Positions 1-9,800 of a stretch of 64,000 bases of DNA are shown one piece after another. The stretch spans positions 186,001 to 250,000 of the forward strand of contig NZ_JAAGVZ010000002.1 of assembly GCF_010882125.1 (NCBI RefSeq). Direction: 5' to 3'. Position numbers and translations under genes: made by a program. This DNA is from Peribacillus alkalitolerans. GTDB taxonomy: Bacteria; Bacillota; Bacilli; Bacillales; DSM-1321. Within the stretch, counting starts at the first letter, position 1. Each line of letters begins with the position of its first letter. The notes beneath the pieces were generated by a model that was given only the letters and a program-made list of their open reading frames with translations, did not search any database and was not told the DNA's origin.

Positions 1-44
1 TTCTTCAATGAAGAAGTCCATGTAATGGTAGAGTTTACAAAGTA

Positions 45-629
45 TTACTCTGCTCTTTTTTCGGTCACTGCATCACAAATCACGTTATACATACGCTCAA
101 CTCCTGTATCTGATGCTTCAAAACTATATGCGTTTTCTTTAGCTATTCCTATACTGTCTGCTTCTTCTGCTGCATCAATGTTTGCTCCCATGAAAATAAA
201 TTCCCAATTGTATTTCTCTTGTTGATGTTTAATGAGTTCTTTTACTTTTCTATAAGTGAATTCACGACTAGCATTTTCCATTCCGTCTGTTGTGATTACA
301 AAAATCACCTTGCCAGGCCTATTTTCAATATTCGTCATAGATAATCTATGCCCAACTTGCAATATGGACTTTCCTACAGCATCCAATAGCGCTGTACACC
401 CTCTAACGTAGTATTCCTCTTCTGTAAGCCTTGCCTGGTTTGCATCAATTCCATTCCAAAGCACTTCATAATGATCATCAAAAAGAACCGTTGTAAGATT
501 GGTTTCTCCTTCAAGCTGGCATTGCCTTTTAATGAAAGCATTAAAACCACCAATCGTATCACTTTCAAGACCAGCCATAGAACCGCTTCTGTCCAAAAGG
601 AATATAATTTCTGTAGAATTCTTACTCAT
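45..629 (-). CDS. von Willebrand factor A (vWA) domain protein, TerY-like
   Basis: The protein is about 194 residues and is almost entirely one vWA domain. A MIDAS metal-binding motif (DRSGSM) lies near residues 12-17, a conserved Thr falls in the middle (GCTALLDA) and a TDGMENAS segment lies in the second half. There is no signal peptide or membrane segment, so it should be cytosolic. The start at 629 is chosen because GAGAGG precedes it at good spacing; the longer frame to 740 has no such site and would run into the divergent gene. Small vWA proteins of this kind occur in tellurite/stress (ter) loci and next to phosphatases or kinases. Here the only partner is the divergent gene at 729. Role unknown; the fold call is firm. 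Confidence 0.85.
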   Translation of the reverse strand: MSKNSTEIIFLLDRSGSMAGLESDTIGGFNAFIKRQCQLEGETNLTTVLFDDHYEVLWNGIDANQARLTEEEYYVRGCTALLDAVGKSILQVGHRLSMTNIENRPGKVIFVITTDGMENASREFTYRKVKELIKHQQEKYNWEFIFMGANIDAAEEADSIGIAKENAYSFEASDTGVERMYNVICDAVTEKRAE

Positions 630-728
630 ACATTTCAGCCTCTCTTTAATTAGGATGATATAATAATAGCTAAGAAATTTCGTAAGTTGGTCGCCTCTAA
701 AGCGACATTTAAGGGAGGTTGACAATGC

Positions 729-1229
729 ATGCTTGATCAAAAGCTGCTTATGGAATTGCAGGAGTATATTGATAAATACTTAATTACTGAAGATTTGATT
801 TTATATAGTTCAGTCGAGAAATATGAGGACATTATTGAAGATTTGCAAGAAAGTGAAATTGATGACTTTATCAATAGTCACCGACAGCCAACTTTTCAAA
901 CAGTATTGTTTAACTACATTGATGAAATTGGGGTGAATGACCCTGAGGTATATAAGAAAGCGGGAATTGACAGAAAGCTCTTTTCAAAAATCCGATCAAA
1001 ACCAGACTACCATCCAAGAAAAACTACCATTCTTGCCCTTGCACTGGCACTTGAGTTATCAAAAAAAGAAACCGACAAACTCCTGATTTCAGCCGGTTAT
1101 TCCTTGTCAGACAGTGATACTACGGATTTAATTATTCAATTTTGCCTAGAGAAAAAAATCTATGATATTGATCATGTTAATCAGATGCTTGATTATTATA
1201 GTATGAAGACTTTAAGTGGAGTGAAATAA
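729..1229 (+). CDS. HTH-like protein divergent from the vWA gene
   Basis: A 166-residue soluble protein of unknown function. The N-terminal half is acidic and helical. The C-terminal half (about 75-166) reads like a compact helical, XRE-like domain: KAGIDRKLFSKIR, then PRKTTILALALALELSKKE and LLISAGYSLS, which resembles the helix-turn-helix region of phage-type repressors. The ATG at 729 follows GGGAGG; another ATG at 725 leads straight into a stop. Only 99 bp separate it from the divergent vWA gene, so the two promoters must overlap and the pair may be co-regulated. Whether it binds DNA or acts as an adaptor for the vWA protein cannot be told. Confidence 0.75.
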   Translation: MLDQKLLMELQEYIDKYLITEDLILYSSVEKYEDIIEDLQESEIDDFINSHRQPTFQTVLFNYIDEIGVNDPEVYKKAGIDRKLFSKIRSKPDYHPRKTTILALALALELSKKETDKLLISAGYSLSDSDTTDLIIQFCLEKKIYDIDHVNQMLDYYSMKTLSGVK

Positions 1230-1319
1230 AAGAGGAAATAAAACAGTTTTCCAATAGAACGAATATTGACGGTTTTGATTAAGAAACTTGAATACTCGAT
1301 TCAATCATTCGTAAATACA

Positions 1320-1366
1320 TGTCAGGCACCAGAAAAAGAAATCGGTTCTCTAGTGGTGCTTGACAC
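1320..1366. repeat. GGCACC-type imperfect inverted repeat
   Basis: TGTCAGGCACCA is matched by TGGTGCTTGACA about 22 bp later (one mismatch), forming a hairpin without a T tract on either side. It lies between the convergent genes at 1229 and 1447. The core resembles the hairpin after the lacI-type gene (59804-59840), so it may belong to a dispersed repeat family or be a decayed terminator. Confidence 0.5.
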
Positions 1367-1446
1367 GGATAATAAGAAAAATGGAAAAAATTCAGCGTTG
1401 AATCTTATCAAGGACGAAAAAAAATCAATGTTGGACAAGTTTTCAT

Positions 1447-1812
1447 TTACTTTCCAACTAATACAAACACATTCCCATCAGGGGCTTCCATTACAGCAAT
1501 ATGCCCAGATTCTGTTGCAAAGGGAGTCCTAATCCATTGGATTTCTTCGTTTTTGCTTAATTGGGCGTGTGCTTGACGGACATCTTCAACAACAATTTCA
1601 ACTTCTGTGAAATTGTTTTCAGGATGATTACTTAGCACAAGTTCAGAACTATCTTTTTGAGGGAATTTTAAACCTATTAATATCCATGTATTTCCACTTT
1701 CCAAGTTTCTTTCTATCTTCCAATTTTCCGCCAAACCCATTGATGTATAAAAAGCAGTGGATTTCTCAATATCATTTGTATGAATACAAACACACTCTAA
1801 CTTCTTAAACAT
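1447..1812 (-). CDS. VOC (glyoxalase/bleomycin resistance) family protein
   Basis: A 121-residue single-module vicinal oxygen chelate protein. It opens with LECVCIHTNDIEKSTAFYTSMG, ends with GHIAVMEAPDGNVFVLV, and has the beta-alpha-beta-beta-beta layout of the family. Metal-ligand positions include the His near residue 9 and a Glu near the C-terminal end of the module. Start 1812 is preceded by AAGGAG at 7 bp; the 15-residue longer reading has no site. VOC proteins include glyoxalases, dioxygenases and drug-binding proteins. Nothing here picks the substrate, and it stands alone between convergent neighbours. Confidence 0.85.
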   Translation of the reverse strand: MFKKLECVCIHTNDIEKSTAFYTSMGLAENWKIERNLESGNTWILIGLKFPQKDSSELVLSNHPENNFTEVEIVVEDVRQAHAQLSKNEEIQWIRTPFATESGHIAVMEAPDGNVFVLVGK

Positions 1813-2021
1813 ATAATCATCTCCTTTTGTTATAAAACAAGAACAAACGTTCCGCATAAATATATACTACTATTTTCCATTTTTTATAGCAACATTATAT
1901 TAGAATAGTGCCTTTACTAAAAGGAGATAAAATAATTAAAATGTATTCCATACTAGCATTATTTAATAGAAGAGTCAGAGGCTGGGGATGTTCGTTATAG
2001 AATTGATATATTATAGACGTT

Positions 2022-2069
2022 AGAAAAAAGATAGGAAAAATAACCAAACGTTACTTTTCCTATCTTTCA
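2022..2069 (-). terminator. Rho-independent terminator after copA
   Basis: Inverted repeat of AAAGATAGGAAAA with TTTTCCTATCTTTC and a loop of about 14 nt, followed on the minus strand by a T run. It lies about 40 bp past the copA stop. Confidence 0.75.
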
Positions 2070-2109
2070 TAAATTAATTTAACTTATCCATTTTCAAACC
2101 AGACTCCGA

Positions 2110-4323
2110 TCAATGAATCTTCACCCTCTTTAGTCGCAAAGAGTTCAGTACAACTGACACGGAGCTGAATGCCATAGCAAGTCCAGCTATCCACGGGGCC
2201 AGCATTCCTAGCATTGCTAATGGGACCATAATAATGTTATATAGAAATGCCCAAAGGAAATTTTGCTTAATATTTGTAATGGTTTTTTTACTAATCATCA
2301 TGGCATCCACTACTCGATTGATATCCCCAGTCATGATGGTTATGTCTCCAGACTCTATGGCCACATCAGAACCGGTACCGATAGCAATTCCGACATCTGC
2401 GACTGTCAATGCTGGTGCATCATTGATCCCATCGCCAACCATAATGACTTTATGACCTTCCTTTTGTAATTCTTGGATAATTTCTGCCTTTTCCTGTGGC
2501 AAAATCTCTGCCCGATATCTTTTAATTCCTATACTTTCAGCTACTGTCATGGCAATAGTTTGATTATCACCTGTAAGCATGATCACATCTATCCCCATCT
2601 GTTTCAATCGACATACAGCATCCTTTGAAGTGGTTTTTATTTCATCTGCTACAGCAATAATCCCCGAAAAGCGTGAATCAATAAATGCTAGCATGACGGT
2701 TTTACCTTGCTGTTCAAACTCAGAAACTTTTTTGGCTGCATGTGCGGGGATGGATTCATTATTTTTCAGAAAATATCTTGGATTCGCAATCACCACTTTT
2801 TTCCCATGGATAAAGCCTTTTACTCCATATCCAGGCATTGAACTAACTTGGGCAGCATTTGGGAGATATAAGAGTTTTTCATTAACCATTTTATTAATGG
2901 CTTTTCCAACAGGATGATCGGAAGCACTTTCGACTGCACCGACCAGCTCTAAAAATGCATTTTCACTATAATTCTTCTCTACATATAGATCTGTTACGAT
3001 CGGTTCACCTTTTGTAAGGGTCCCTGTTTTATCTATGGCCACCATGGTATTTTTCCCAAGTAATTCTAGGTATTTTCCTTCCTTAAAAAGAATCCCTTTT
3101 TGGGCAGCTCGTCCACTACCTACCATGACAGACGTAGGAGTAGCTAGACCTAATGCACATGGACAAGCAATAATCAATACGGTTATCAGTTTCTCCAACG
3201 CTTCATAAAAATCACCTGGTTGAAAAAGAAAATACCAAGCTGTAAAAGTGACCAAAGCAATGAAAATGACAATGGGTACAAAAACCTCTGTTACTTTATC
3301 GGCAATATATTGCATAGGTGCCTTTGATGCCTGGGCTTCCTCTACAATACGAATGATTTGAGATAAGGTCGTTTCCGAATCCTTTTTTGTTACTTTAAAC
3401 GTTAATTTACCATCTTGATTGACGGTCCCTGCATAAACAAAATGCCCCGTTTGTTTTTCAACGGGTACGCTCTCCCCGGTTAACATCGATTCATCAATCA
3501 TGGAGTAGCCATGGATGACTTGTCCATCTAGAGGTACTTTTCCCCACGGTTTAACGACAATAATATCCCCTGGCGAAACTTCACCAACAGATATTTCTAT
3601 TTCTTTTCCATTTTGATACAATATCGCAGTCTTAGTTTGTAATTGATAGAGTTTCTGAATTGCCTCTGTTGTTTTTAGTTTTGTTTTTGCTTCCAGTAAT
3701 TTACCTAATAGAATAAATGTAACGATGAAAGCACTAGTTTCATAGAACAAACCGATTGGATGGGTTTGGTTTTGAGAATGAAGTGATTCAAAGGTAAGGT
3801 AGTGACTATAAAAAAACGCAGCAGAAGTACTTAAAACTACTAGCACATCCATGTTTGCGCTTTTATTTTTTAGGGCATTCCAAGCCCCCTCATAAAATGG
3901 TAATCCTATCAAAAATTGAATCGGTATGGTGAGCGCCAATTGGAACCATGGGTTTAAGAATAGTTCTGGTACATATATAAAAGAGAACCATTTAAAATGA
4001 GCAACCATCGCCCATGCCAAAGGAAAAGTAAGTAAAGAGGAAATGAAAAATTTCCATTGCAAATCCTTCATTTCATTATGCCGATCCTCACTTAACTGAG
4101 AGGTATCTGGGATTTCTTTCGCTCCAAACCCTATCTTTTGTATTTTTTGGATGATATCTGATAATTGTGTTTTCTCTTTATTAAAGGTAACACGCCCTTT
4201 TTCTGTAGCTAGACTAACAGAAACGGTGCTCACTCCTTCTATTCTTGAAACGGACTTTTCTATTCTTACCGCACATGCAGCACAATGCATTCCACTAATC
4301 TGTAAATAGTTTGTCTCTTCCAT
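2110..4323 (-). CDS. copA: Copper-exporting P1B-type ATPase CopA
   Basis: A 737-residue heavy-metal P-type ATPase. It has one N-terminal metal-binding domain (GMHCAACAVRIEK, residues about 10-22), then eight expected membrane helices with the CPC transport motif at 387-389. The phosphorylation site is DKTGTLT at D431, followed by a histidine-proline motif (SDHPVGKA) and GDGINDAPAL. CPC with an MxCxxC domain is the Cu(I) type, exporting copper at the cell membrane. Start 4323 is preferred (GGTGAG 7 bp upstream); GTG codons at 4338 and 4335 are alternatives. Most Bacillus CopA proteins carry two metal-binding domains and sit with csoR and copZ. Here there is one domain and neither partner is adjacent. 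Confidence 0.95.
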   Translation of the reverse strand: MEETNYLQISGMHCAACAVRIEKSVSRIEGVSTVSVSLATEKGRVTFNKEKTQLSDIIQKIQKIGFGAKEIPDTSQLSEDRHNEMKDLQWKFFISSLLTFPLAWAMVAHFKWFSFIYVPELFLNPWFQLALTIPIQFLIGLPFYEGAWNALKNKSANMDVLVVLSTSAAFFYSHYLTFESLHSQNQTHPIGLFYETSAFIVTFILLGKLLEAKTKLKTTEAIQKLYQLQTKTAILYQNGKEIEISVGEVSPGDIIVVKPWGKVPLDGQVIHGYSMIDESMLTGESVPVEKQTGHFVYAGTVNQDGKLTFKVTKKDSETTLSQIIRIVEEAQASKAPMQYIADKVTEVFVPIVIFIALVTFTAWYFLFQPGDFYEALEKLITVLIIACPCALGLATPTSVMVGSGRAAQKGILFKEGKYLELLGKNTMVAIDKTGTLTKGEPIVTDLYVEKNYSENAFLELVGAVESASDHPVGKAINKMVNEKLLYLPNAAQVSSMPGYGVKGFIHGKKVVIANPRYFLKNNESIPAHAAKKVSEFEQQGKTVMLAFIDSRFSGIIAVADEIKTTSKDAVCRLKQMGIDVIMLTGDNQTIAMTVAESIGIKRYRAEILPQEKAEIIQELQKEGHKVIMVGDGINDAPALTVADVGIAIGTGSDVAIESGDITIMTGDINRVVDAMMISKKTITNIKQNFLWAFLYNIIMVPLAMLGMLAPWIAGLAMAFSSVSVVLNSLRLKRVKIH

Positions 4324-4527
4324 GATCATTCTCACCACTTTATTTGTTTTGCTTCATTCTATTAATGAAATGAAAGAGATATAACAAATTTGTTAGGAGA
4401 ATAGGAATAATCTATTGTAGTAGTAGAGGTAAATCCCCTTGATGTTTTTTCTGTTCTTAAAAACAAAATTAGTCAAAAAACTACCATTCTATTAATATAA
4501 TAAATGAAAGAAAAAAGGAGTGAACAC

Positions 4528-5253
4528 ATGCAGCATATTGAAAATGGAGCTCTGGTTTCTATTTTGTTTTTTGTCATGTTTTTGGCGCTTATTTCACACC
4601 AAATGAAACTTGGTCTAGAAAAGGATTTGATATTCTCCTCTATTCGAGGGTTTTTTCAATTATTGCTATTAGGTTTGTTGGTCACATACATATTCTCGCT
4701 AAAAAGCATCCTATTAATCATCTGCTATATTTTGCTCATGATAATAATAGCGAGTGGGAATGTGGTATACGGTGAAAAAACAGATCATAAAAAGGTACTA
4801 TTCCTTATTACATTTTGTAGTACGACCATAACGGTAGGTGTATTGCTTCTATTTTGGATTGTCTGTAAGGTCATACCCATGGAAGCTAGGTACATGATTC
4901 CAATCGGAGGAATGTTTACTGGAGGAGCGATGGTTAGTGCTTCGATAGTCATAACAAGCTTAAAAAAAGACTTAGCAGAAATGCCACACAAGAGTTTACA
5001 TGAGCACGTTAAAAATGCAAACAAAATCTCCATGATCAGACAAATCCAAACTCTAAAAACGATTGGTTTGGTACAGATGCCCGGGACAATGACAGGGATG
5101 ATTTTAGCCGGTGCCAATCCATTTGAGTCCGTAAAGTATCAAATATTCATAAGCTTTACACTACTAGTAGTAGATTTTCTTTCTTCTATATTGGTCTGTC
5201 AATTATATATCCGAAAGTTTTATATTAACGATTATAAAACTATAGCAGAGTGA
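4528..5253 (+). CDS. UPF0014/FetB-like ABC transporter permease
   Basis: A 241-residue protein with about seven hydrophobic helices. It matches the UPF0014 family (E. coli FetB, B. subtilis YbbM): a conserved IPIGGMFTGGAMVSAS segment near residues 125-140 and a QMPGTMTGMILAGANP loop near 190-205. Family members pair with an ATPase (FetA) and are linked to iron export and peroxide resistance. No ATPase gene adjoins it, so it either uses one encoded elsewhere or has another role. Start 4528 follows AAAGGAG at 7 bp; the upstream ATG at 4504 lies before that site. It is divergent from copA with about 200 bp between. Confidence 0.85.
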   Translation: MQHIENGALVSILFFVMFLALISHQMKLGLEKDLIFSSIRGFFQLLLLGLLVTYIFSLKSILLIICYILLMIIIASGNVVYGEKTDHKKVLFLITFCSTTITVGVLLLFWIVCKVIPMEARYMIPIGGMFTGGAMVSASIVITSLKKDLAEMPHKSLHEHVKNANKISMIRQIQTLKTIGLVQMPGTMTGMILAGANPFESVKYQIFISFTLLVVDFLSSILVCQLYIRKFYINDYKTIAE

Positions 5254-5255
5254 GG

Positions 5256-5280
5256 GGCACATCTTGATAGTGCCTTTTTT
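5256..5280 (+). terminator. Terminator after the FetB-like gene
   Basis: GGCAC, 9-nt loop, GTGCC, then six T. It begins 3 bp after the stop codon. Confidence 0.8.
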
Positions 5281-5314
5281 GTTATTTCGACTATTTTTTC
5301 CCTATTCAAATTAA

Positions 5315-5345
5315 TAAAAAAAACGATTCTTTTATAAAAGAACCG
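5315..5345 (-). terminator. Terminator after the 5367 gene
   Basis: CGATTCTTTT paired with AAAAGAACCG (one G-U), followed on the minus strand by a long T run. It lies just past the stop at 5367. Confidence 0.65.
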
Positions 5346-5366
5346 CACTTTTTCATAATGATGAGA

Positions 5367-5975
5367 TTACTTCGAACGTGCACTAAATACCATTTCTAAG
5401 CCAGTAGGATGCTCATTTAATGGAGTGGTATATTCTTTAAAAACGAATTCAATTTCTGAAAGGTCATCGGGTAGTGGTGGCGAAACAATAAAAGTATGGC
5501 TGAAGTGCCCATTTGAACCTCTCCCATTACCGTTACGACAATCGTAATCATCTCCTAAAAATAATTCAAAAGAGCGATGCTTTCTTCGATTTTCCGGAGA
5601 ATCCTTGGTTCCATCCCAATCCACATGGAAATTGACTACACTCGCATTTTGGTACTGTTGGATTACAGTAACCGAATATAAATATTCATCCTGTTCAAAG
5701 GACTGAAAGAAGGGTATTTGCCTCCTGTATCCCTCTGGTTCAACTCGAGGTCTAAAATGCTCTTCCATTCTTAAGGAGCTGAAAAATGAATGTAAAAAGT
5801 CCTCATAGAAACCATACTTCTTTGCCCAATTCGATATGTATTCTGAGGGCGGGAATCCAGGATTATTGTTGGACAAATCCTTGCGTTTTTTTAATAGTGA
5901 ACATAACTCATCATCCAAGGATTTTAGATTTTCATCATAATAATCCGTTGGACGTTCAAGCGGCGCCCGTTTCAT
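5367..5975 (-). CDS. Conserved hypothetical protein
   Basis: A 202-residue soluble protein of unknown function. The N-terminal third is helical and charged (a DELCSLLKKRKDL stretch). The rest looks like a beta sandwich with many aromatic and acidic residues, including an FFQSF segment and the tail ending in MVFSARSK. There is no signal peptide, membrane helix or catalytic motif I recognise. AGGAGG lies 6 bp before the ATG. It begins 18 bp after the lipoprotein gene ends, on the same strand, so the two are probably co-transcribed. Confidence 0.7.
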   Translation of the reverse strand: MKRAPLERPTDYYDENLKSLDDELCSLLKKRKDLSNNNPGFPPSEYISNWAKKYGFYEDFLHSFFSSLRMEEHFRPRVEPEGYRRQIPFFQSFEQDEYLYSVTVIQQYQNASVVNFHVDWDGTKDSPENRRKHRSFELFLGDDYDCRNGNGRGSNGHFSHTFIVSPPLPDDLSEIEFVFKEYTTPLNEHPTGLEMVFSARSK

Positions 5976-5993
5976 ACTTAACCTCCTTTAAAT

Positions 5994-6752
5994 CTATTGA
6001 TTACTAATCTTAGATAGCTCAGTATGAATAATCTCTTTTATTACGCTATTCCCCTTCGCTCCAAGGTTAAATGTATTTGTATCTGACCAATAAAGCTCTC
6101 TAAAAGAAATACCATTGTTCAGTTCAATCTCTAGAAAAACTCGTTCTCCTTCGAATGCACCACGTTTATTTAGCCTATCTTGATCTTCTAGTTTCAAATC
6201 CTGCCATTCTTCTAAGAATGTATCCTTTGATGAAGAAGAAAAAGTGTACAATCGACTTCCATCTTCCGTGCTTTCGATATGGATATTTTTCACTAAATCA
6301 GCCATTGGATAAAGGTCGCCTACAGTTTTTGCCTTTTTATTTTGATCTACTACATAGACCTTTTCATTTGCAGACACTATTAAAGAAGTCGGATATCCTA
6401 TTATTTCATAAACTTTGGTTCCTTTTTCTAAGTACGCAGCATCTCCATTTTTCATCCGATGATTGCTACAGGCATTATCAGCCATCTTATAGGTTACGCT
6501 TCCAAGCTCCTTCCCCTTAACAATAGTGGGACTCACCGCTTCATCCATTGCATCTGGAAAATGATGTTGATACTTGATATCATTGATCATCAACATATCC
6601 ACCCATTCAATCTCTGCATCAGGACAACCACCTATAACACTTCTACATGATGTTACTAACAATAGAGATGCAATAAGAACTATTAATCTGAAAAACAACT
6701 TTTTGATAACCCTACATCTCCTTTCTTTTTCAAGCTCGATTATTTGACGCAA
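5994..6752 (-). CDS. Putative lipoprotein with an anomalous start
   Basis: The protein has a clear lipoprotein signal: two lysines, a hydrophobic stretch and the lipobox LVTSC, then a secreted domain of about 215 residues with no family I recognise. The given start is a TTG at 6752 with no ribosome binding site. A strong AAAGGAG lies 7 bp before codon 6708-6710, exactly where an ordinary lipoprotein would start (next residues IKKLFFRL), but that codon is GTT. A GTG-to-GTT change, or a sequence error, would explain this. The mature part contains two Cys (about 14 and 60 residues after the lipid Cys). It is upstream of the hypothetical gene at 5367. Confidence 0.7.
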   Translation of the reverse strand: MRQIIELEKERRCRVIKKLFFRLIVLIASLLLVTSCRSVIGGCPDAEIEWVDMLMINDIKYQHHFPDAMDEAVSPTIVKGKELGSVTYKMADNACSNHRMKNGDAAYLEKGTKVYEIIGYPTSLIVSANEKVYVVDQNKKAKTVGDLYPMADLVKNIHIESTEDGSRLYTFSSSSKDTFLEEWQDLKLEDQDRLNKRGAFEGERVFLEIELNNGISFRELYWSDTNTFNLGAKGNSVIKEIIHTELSKISNQ

Positions 6753-6885
6753 TCTTTTCTAAGCTAATATATCATTCTACAAATTTTTCCATTTTCCTCC
6801 TACAAAACCTTAGAGCTTTCCTAATAAGGCACAAATCTTTATAATGAGAACTATTCATAAGAGATTCCTTGGAAGGAGAAGACAT

Positions 6886-9800
6886 TTGAATATCAAATTA
6901 AACCATAAAATCATTCAAGATAAGTGTGGAACCGTCTCCTTCAAAAGAGGAGACTCTTTTTATCGTGCTAATAAAGTAGTATTTCAGGAATTCAATTCAG
7001 ATGGTTGCAGAGCAACGGTCTCTGGAGCAGAGGATTTCCAAGTTTCAATTGTAAAGTCAGTCGATGAAGGGTTTGTTTCAGCATGCACCTGTCCTAAACT
7101 GGCTTCCTATGAAAAGGATTGCCAGCATATTGCAGCTGTTCTTCTGTCCATTTACGAAAAGCAACAGCAAAGCAGACTTTCAACCCAGCCAGAGATAACA
7201 GCAGGTCTGTTAGCTCTTTTCAATGAAAAGCCGAAACGATCTAGCGGACATCAGCTTCACTTTGAAAACAGGCAAATCCTTAATGTAGAGATTATCGTAC
7301 AGCCCATAACTGTTGAATATGCAGATACGCTTTTCGGTGTGGAACTAGTGGTGGGGTCAGACAAAATAACAAATATTCGTATGTTTCTTGAACATGTCAA
7401 AAAAGGAATACCCTACACCCTTTCTTCAACTTTTACATACGATCCGAGCCAACACTGCTTTCATACAGATACAGATGAATTGATTCAACACCTAATAAAG
7501 ATATTCAAAGATGAAAGGATGTATGAGGAGGTTAATTCTACCGAATCCTTCCCTCACCTCCTCCTTATCCCGCCATCTTCATGGGACCGTCTTGCATCTC
7601 TTCTTACAACATCACCAATGGTAAAGCTAAAGTATGCTGAAAATACCAATAATCCATTTCATTTTTCAGATCAATTGCTCCCCCTTATGATTGAAATTAG
7701 AGAAACAAATGATACAGAGTACCATTTAAGGGTTAAAGGACTAGATTCAGCAATCGTATTCCCCAATTATGGTGTGGTTTTATATAAAGGAAAATTATAC
7801 TCAGTTGAACGTGAGGACTGTGAACGGCTCTTTGAATTAAAGCGGATGCTGAAGGCCTCACGGACCGACCAAATTCCAATACCTGTAGAGCAAGTTGAAT
7901 TATTCTTAAAAAAAGTGATCCCTGGTTTAAAAAAACTGGGTCATGTCCAGATTGCAGAATCTATCACTAGGAGGTTCAATAAGACTCCTTTAAAGGCAAA
8001 GCTTTATTTAGATCGAGTCAAAAATCGGTTGCTTGCTGGATTAGAGTTTCAATATGAGAATTTGGTAATCCATCCATTGGAAGATCGGGACCAACCTTCA
8101 AGAAGCCTCATCCTAAGAGATGAGGAAAAAGAAGTTGAAATTCTGCAGTTAATGGAAGACAGCTTGTTTGCTAAGACAGATGGCGGCTATTTTTTGCATA
8201 ATGAAGAATTGGAATACGAATTCCTGTATCATACCCTTCCGAAACTGCAAAAGCTTGTTCAAATTTATGCTACTTCTGCCGTGAGAAATCGGATTTTCAG
8301 GGAAAATGCACCTCCAAAAATTCGGGTGAAGGTGAATAAAGAAAGAACCAATTGGCTTGAATTCAAGTTTGAGATGGACGGAATTCCCGACAAGCAGATC
8401 AGGGAACTCCTTGTAGCATTAGAAGAAAAACGAAAATATTTTCGTTTACAGGACGGATCGTTACTGTCGTTAGAGACGAAAGAATTTGAGGAAATTCAAC
8501 GCTTCCTTCATGGTGTTCCGGTCCAACATGAGGACTTGGAAAATGGCTTGAATGTCCCCTTTGTCAAGGGAATTCAGCTTCTCGATACCGTTGATAGCGA
8601 GCATACCTTCCATTTCGAAGAATCGTTTCGCGGATTTTTAGAAAGTTTTTCAAATCCAGATCAGTTGGCATACGATGTGCCAGGCAATCTAGCGGGGATA
8701 TTACGAGACTATCAAGTTCGAGGCTACAAATGGTTGAAAGCCTTGGCAGGATTTGGATTCGGTGGCATTTTAGCAGATGACATGGGACTTGGAAAAACCA
8801 TTCAGAGCATTACCTTCATAGTCTCGGAGATTCCTACTATTCGAAAAAGGAAACAGCCCGTTTTAATTGTGTGTCCAGCCTCTTTAACCTATAACTGGCT
8901 GAATGAACTCATGAAATTCGCTCCAGATATACAGGCTATTGTGGTGGATGGTTCTAAGGAGGAAAGGCTCAAGCTTCAAAAGGAAGTTCACAATATAGAT
9001 GTGTTGATTACCTCATATCCCCTGTTACGCAGGGACATCCATTGGTTTGAACAACAAGTCTTTCACACCGTGTTTTATGATGAAGCGCAAGCTTTTAAAA
9101 ACCCTTTGACCCAAACGGCTCGGGCCGTGAAAAGGATTCAAGCAGACCATCGCTTCGCCCTAACTGGTACACCAATAGAAAATTCCATAGAGGAACTATG
9201 GTCCATTTTTTACGTCGTTTTCCCTGACCTTTTCTTAGGTTTAAAGGAATTCAGTCTTCTCACAAGGGAGAAAGTTGCCCGTAGAATCAGGCCATTCCTG
9301 CTTCGTAGATTAAAAGAGGACGTGCTCAGAGAGCTACCTGAAAAAATCGAGTCAGTGGAAACAGTAGAATTGCTACCAGATCAAAAGAAGCTTTATGCCG
9401 CCTACTTGGCAAAACTTCGCCATGACACTTTGAAGCATCTAGATAAAGATACACTTCAGAAGAATCGGATAAAAATACTTGCAGGTATCACGAGATTAAG
9501 ACAAATTTGTTGTCACCCGGGACTATTTGTCGAAGGTTATAAAGGAAGCTCAGCAAAATTTGAACATCTTATTCAGATTATCGAGGAATCAAGGCTTTCA
9601 GGTAAAAGAGTACTGATTTTCTCCCAGTTTACTAAAATGCTGGCTCTGATCGGAAAGGAATTAAACGAGCAAGGCTTAACTCATTTCTACCTCGATGGTC
9701 AAACCCCTTCAGAGGAACGTGTTGAACTTTGCACTCGATTTAACGAGGGCGAGCGTGATTTATTCCTCATCTCCTTAAAGGCTGGAGGTACTGGATTGAA

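Noticed and set aside
1266-1532. 88-residue plus-strand frame
   Set aside because: It runs across the GGCACC hairpin and into the 3' end of the VOC gene on the other strand, with no credible start site.
1941-2000. 19-codon frame after AAAGGAG
   Set aside because: Spacing to the ATG is about 14 bp, and the short product (MYSILALFNRRVRGWG...) has no conserved look.
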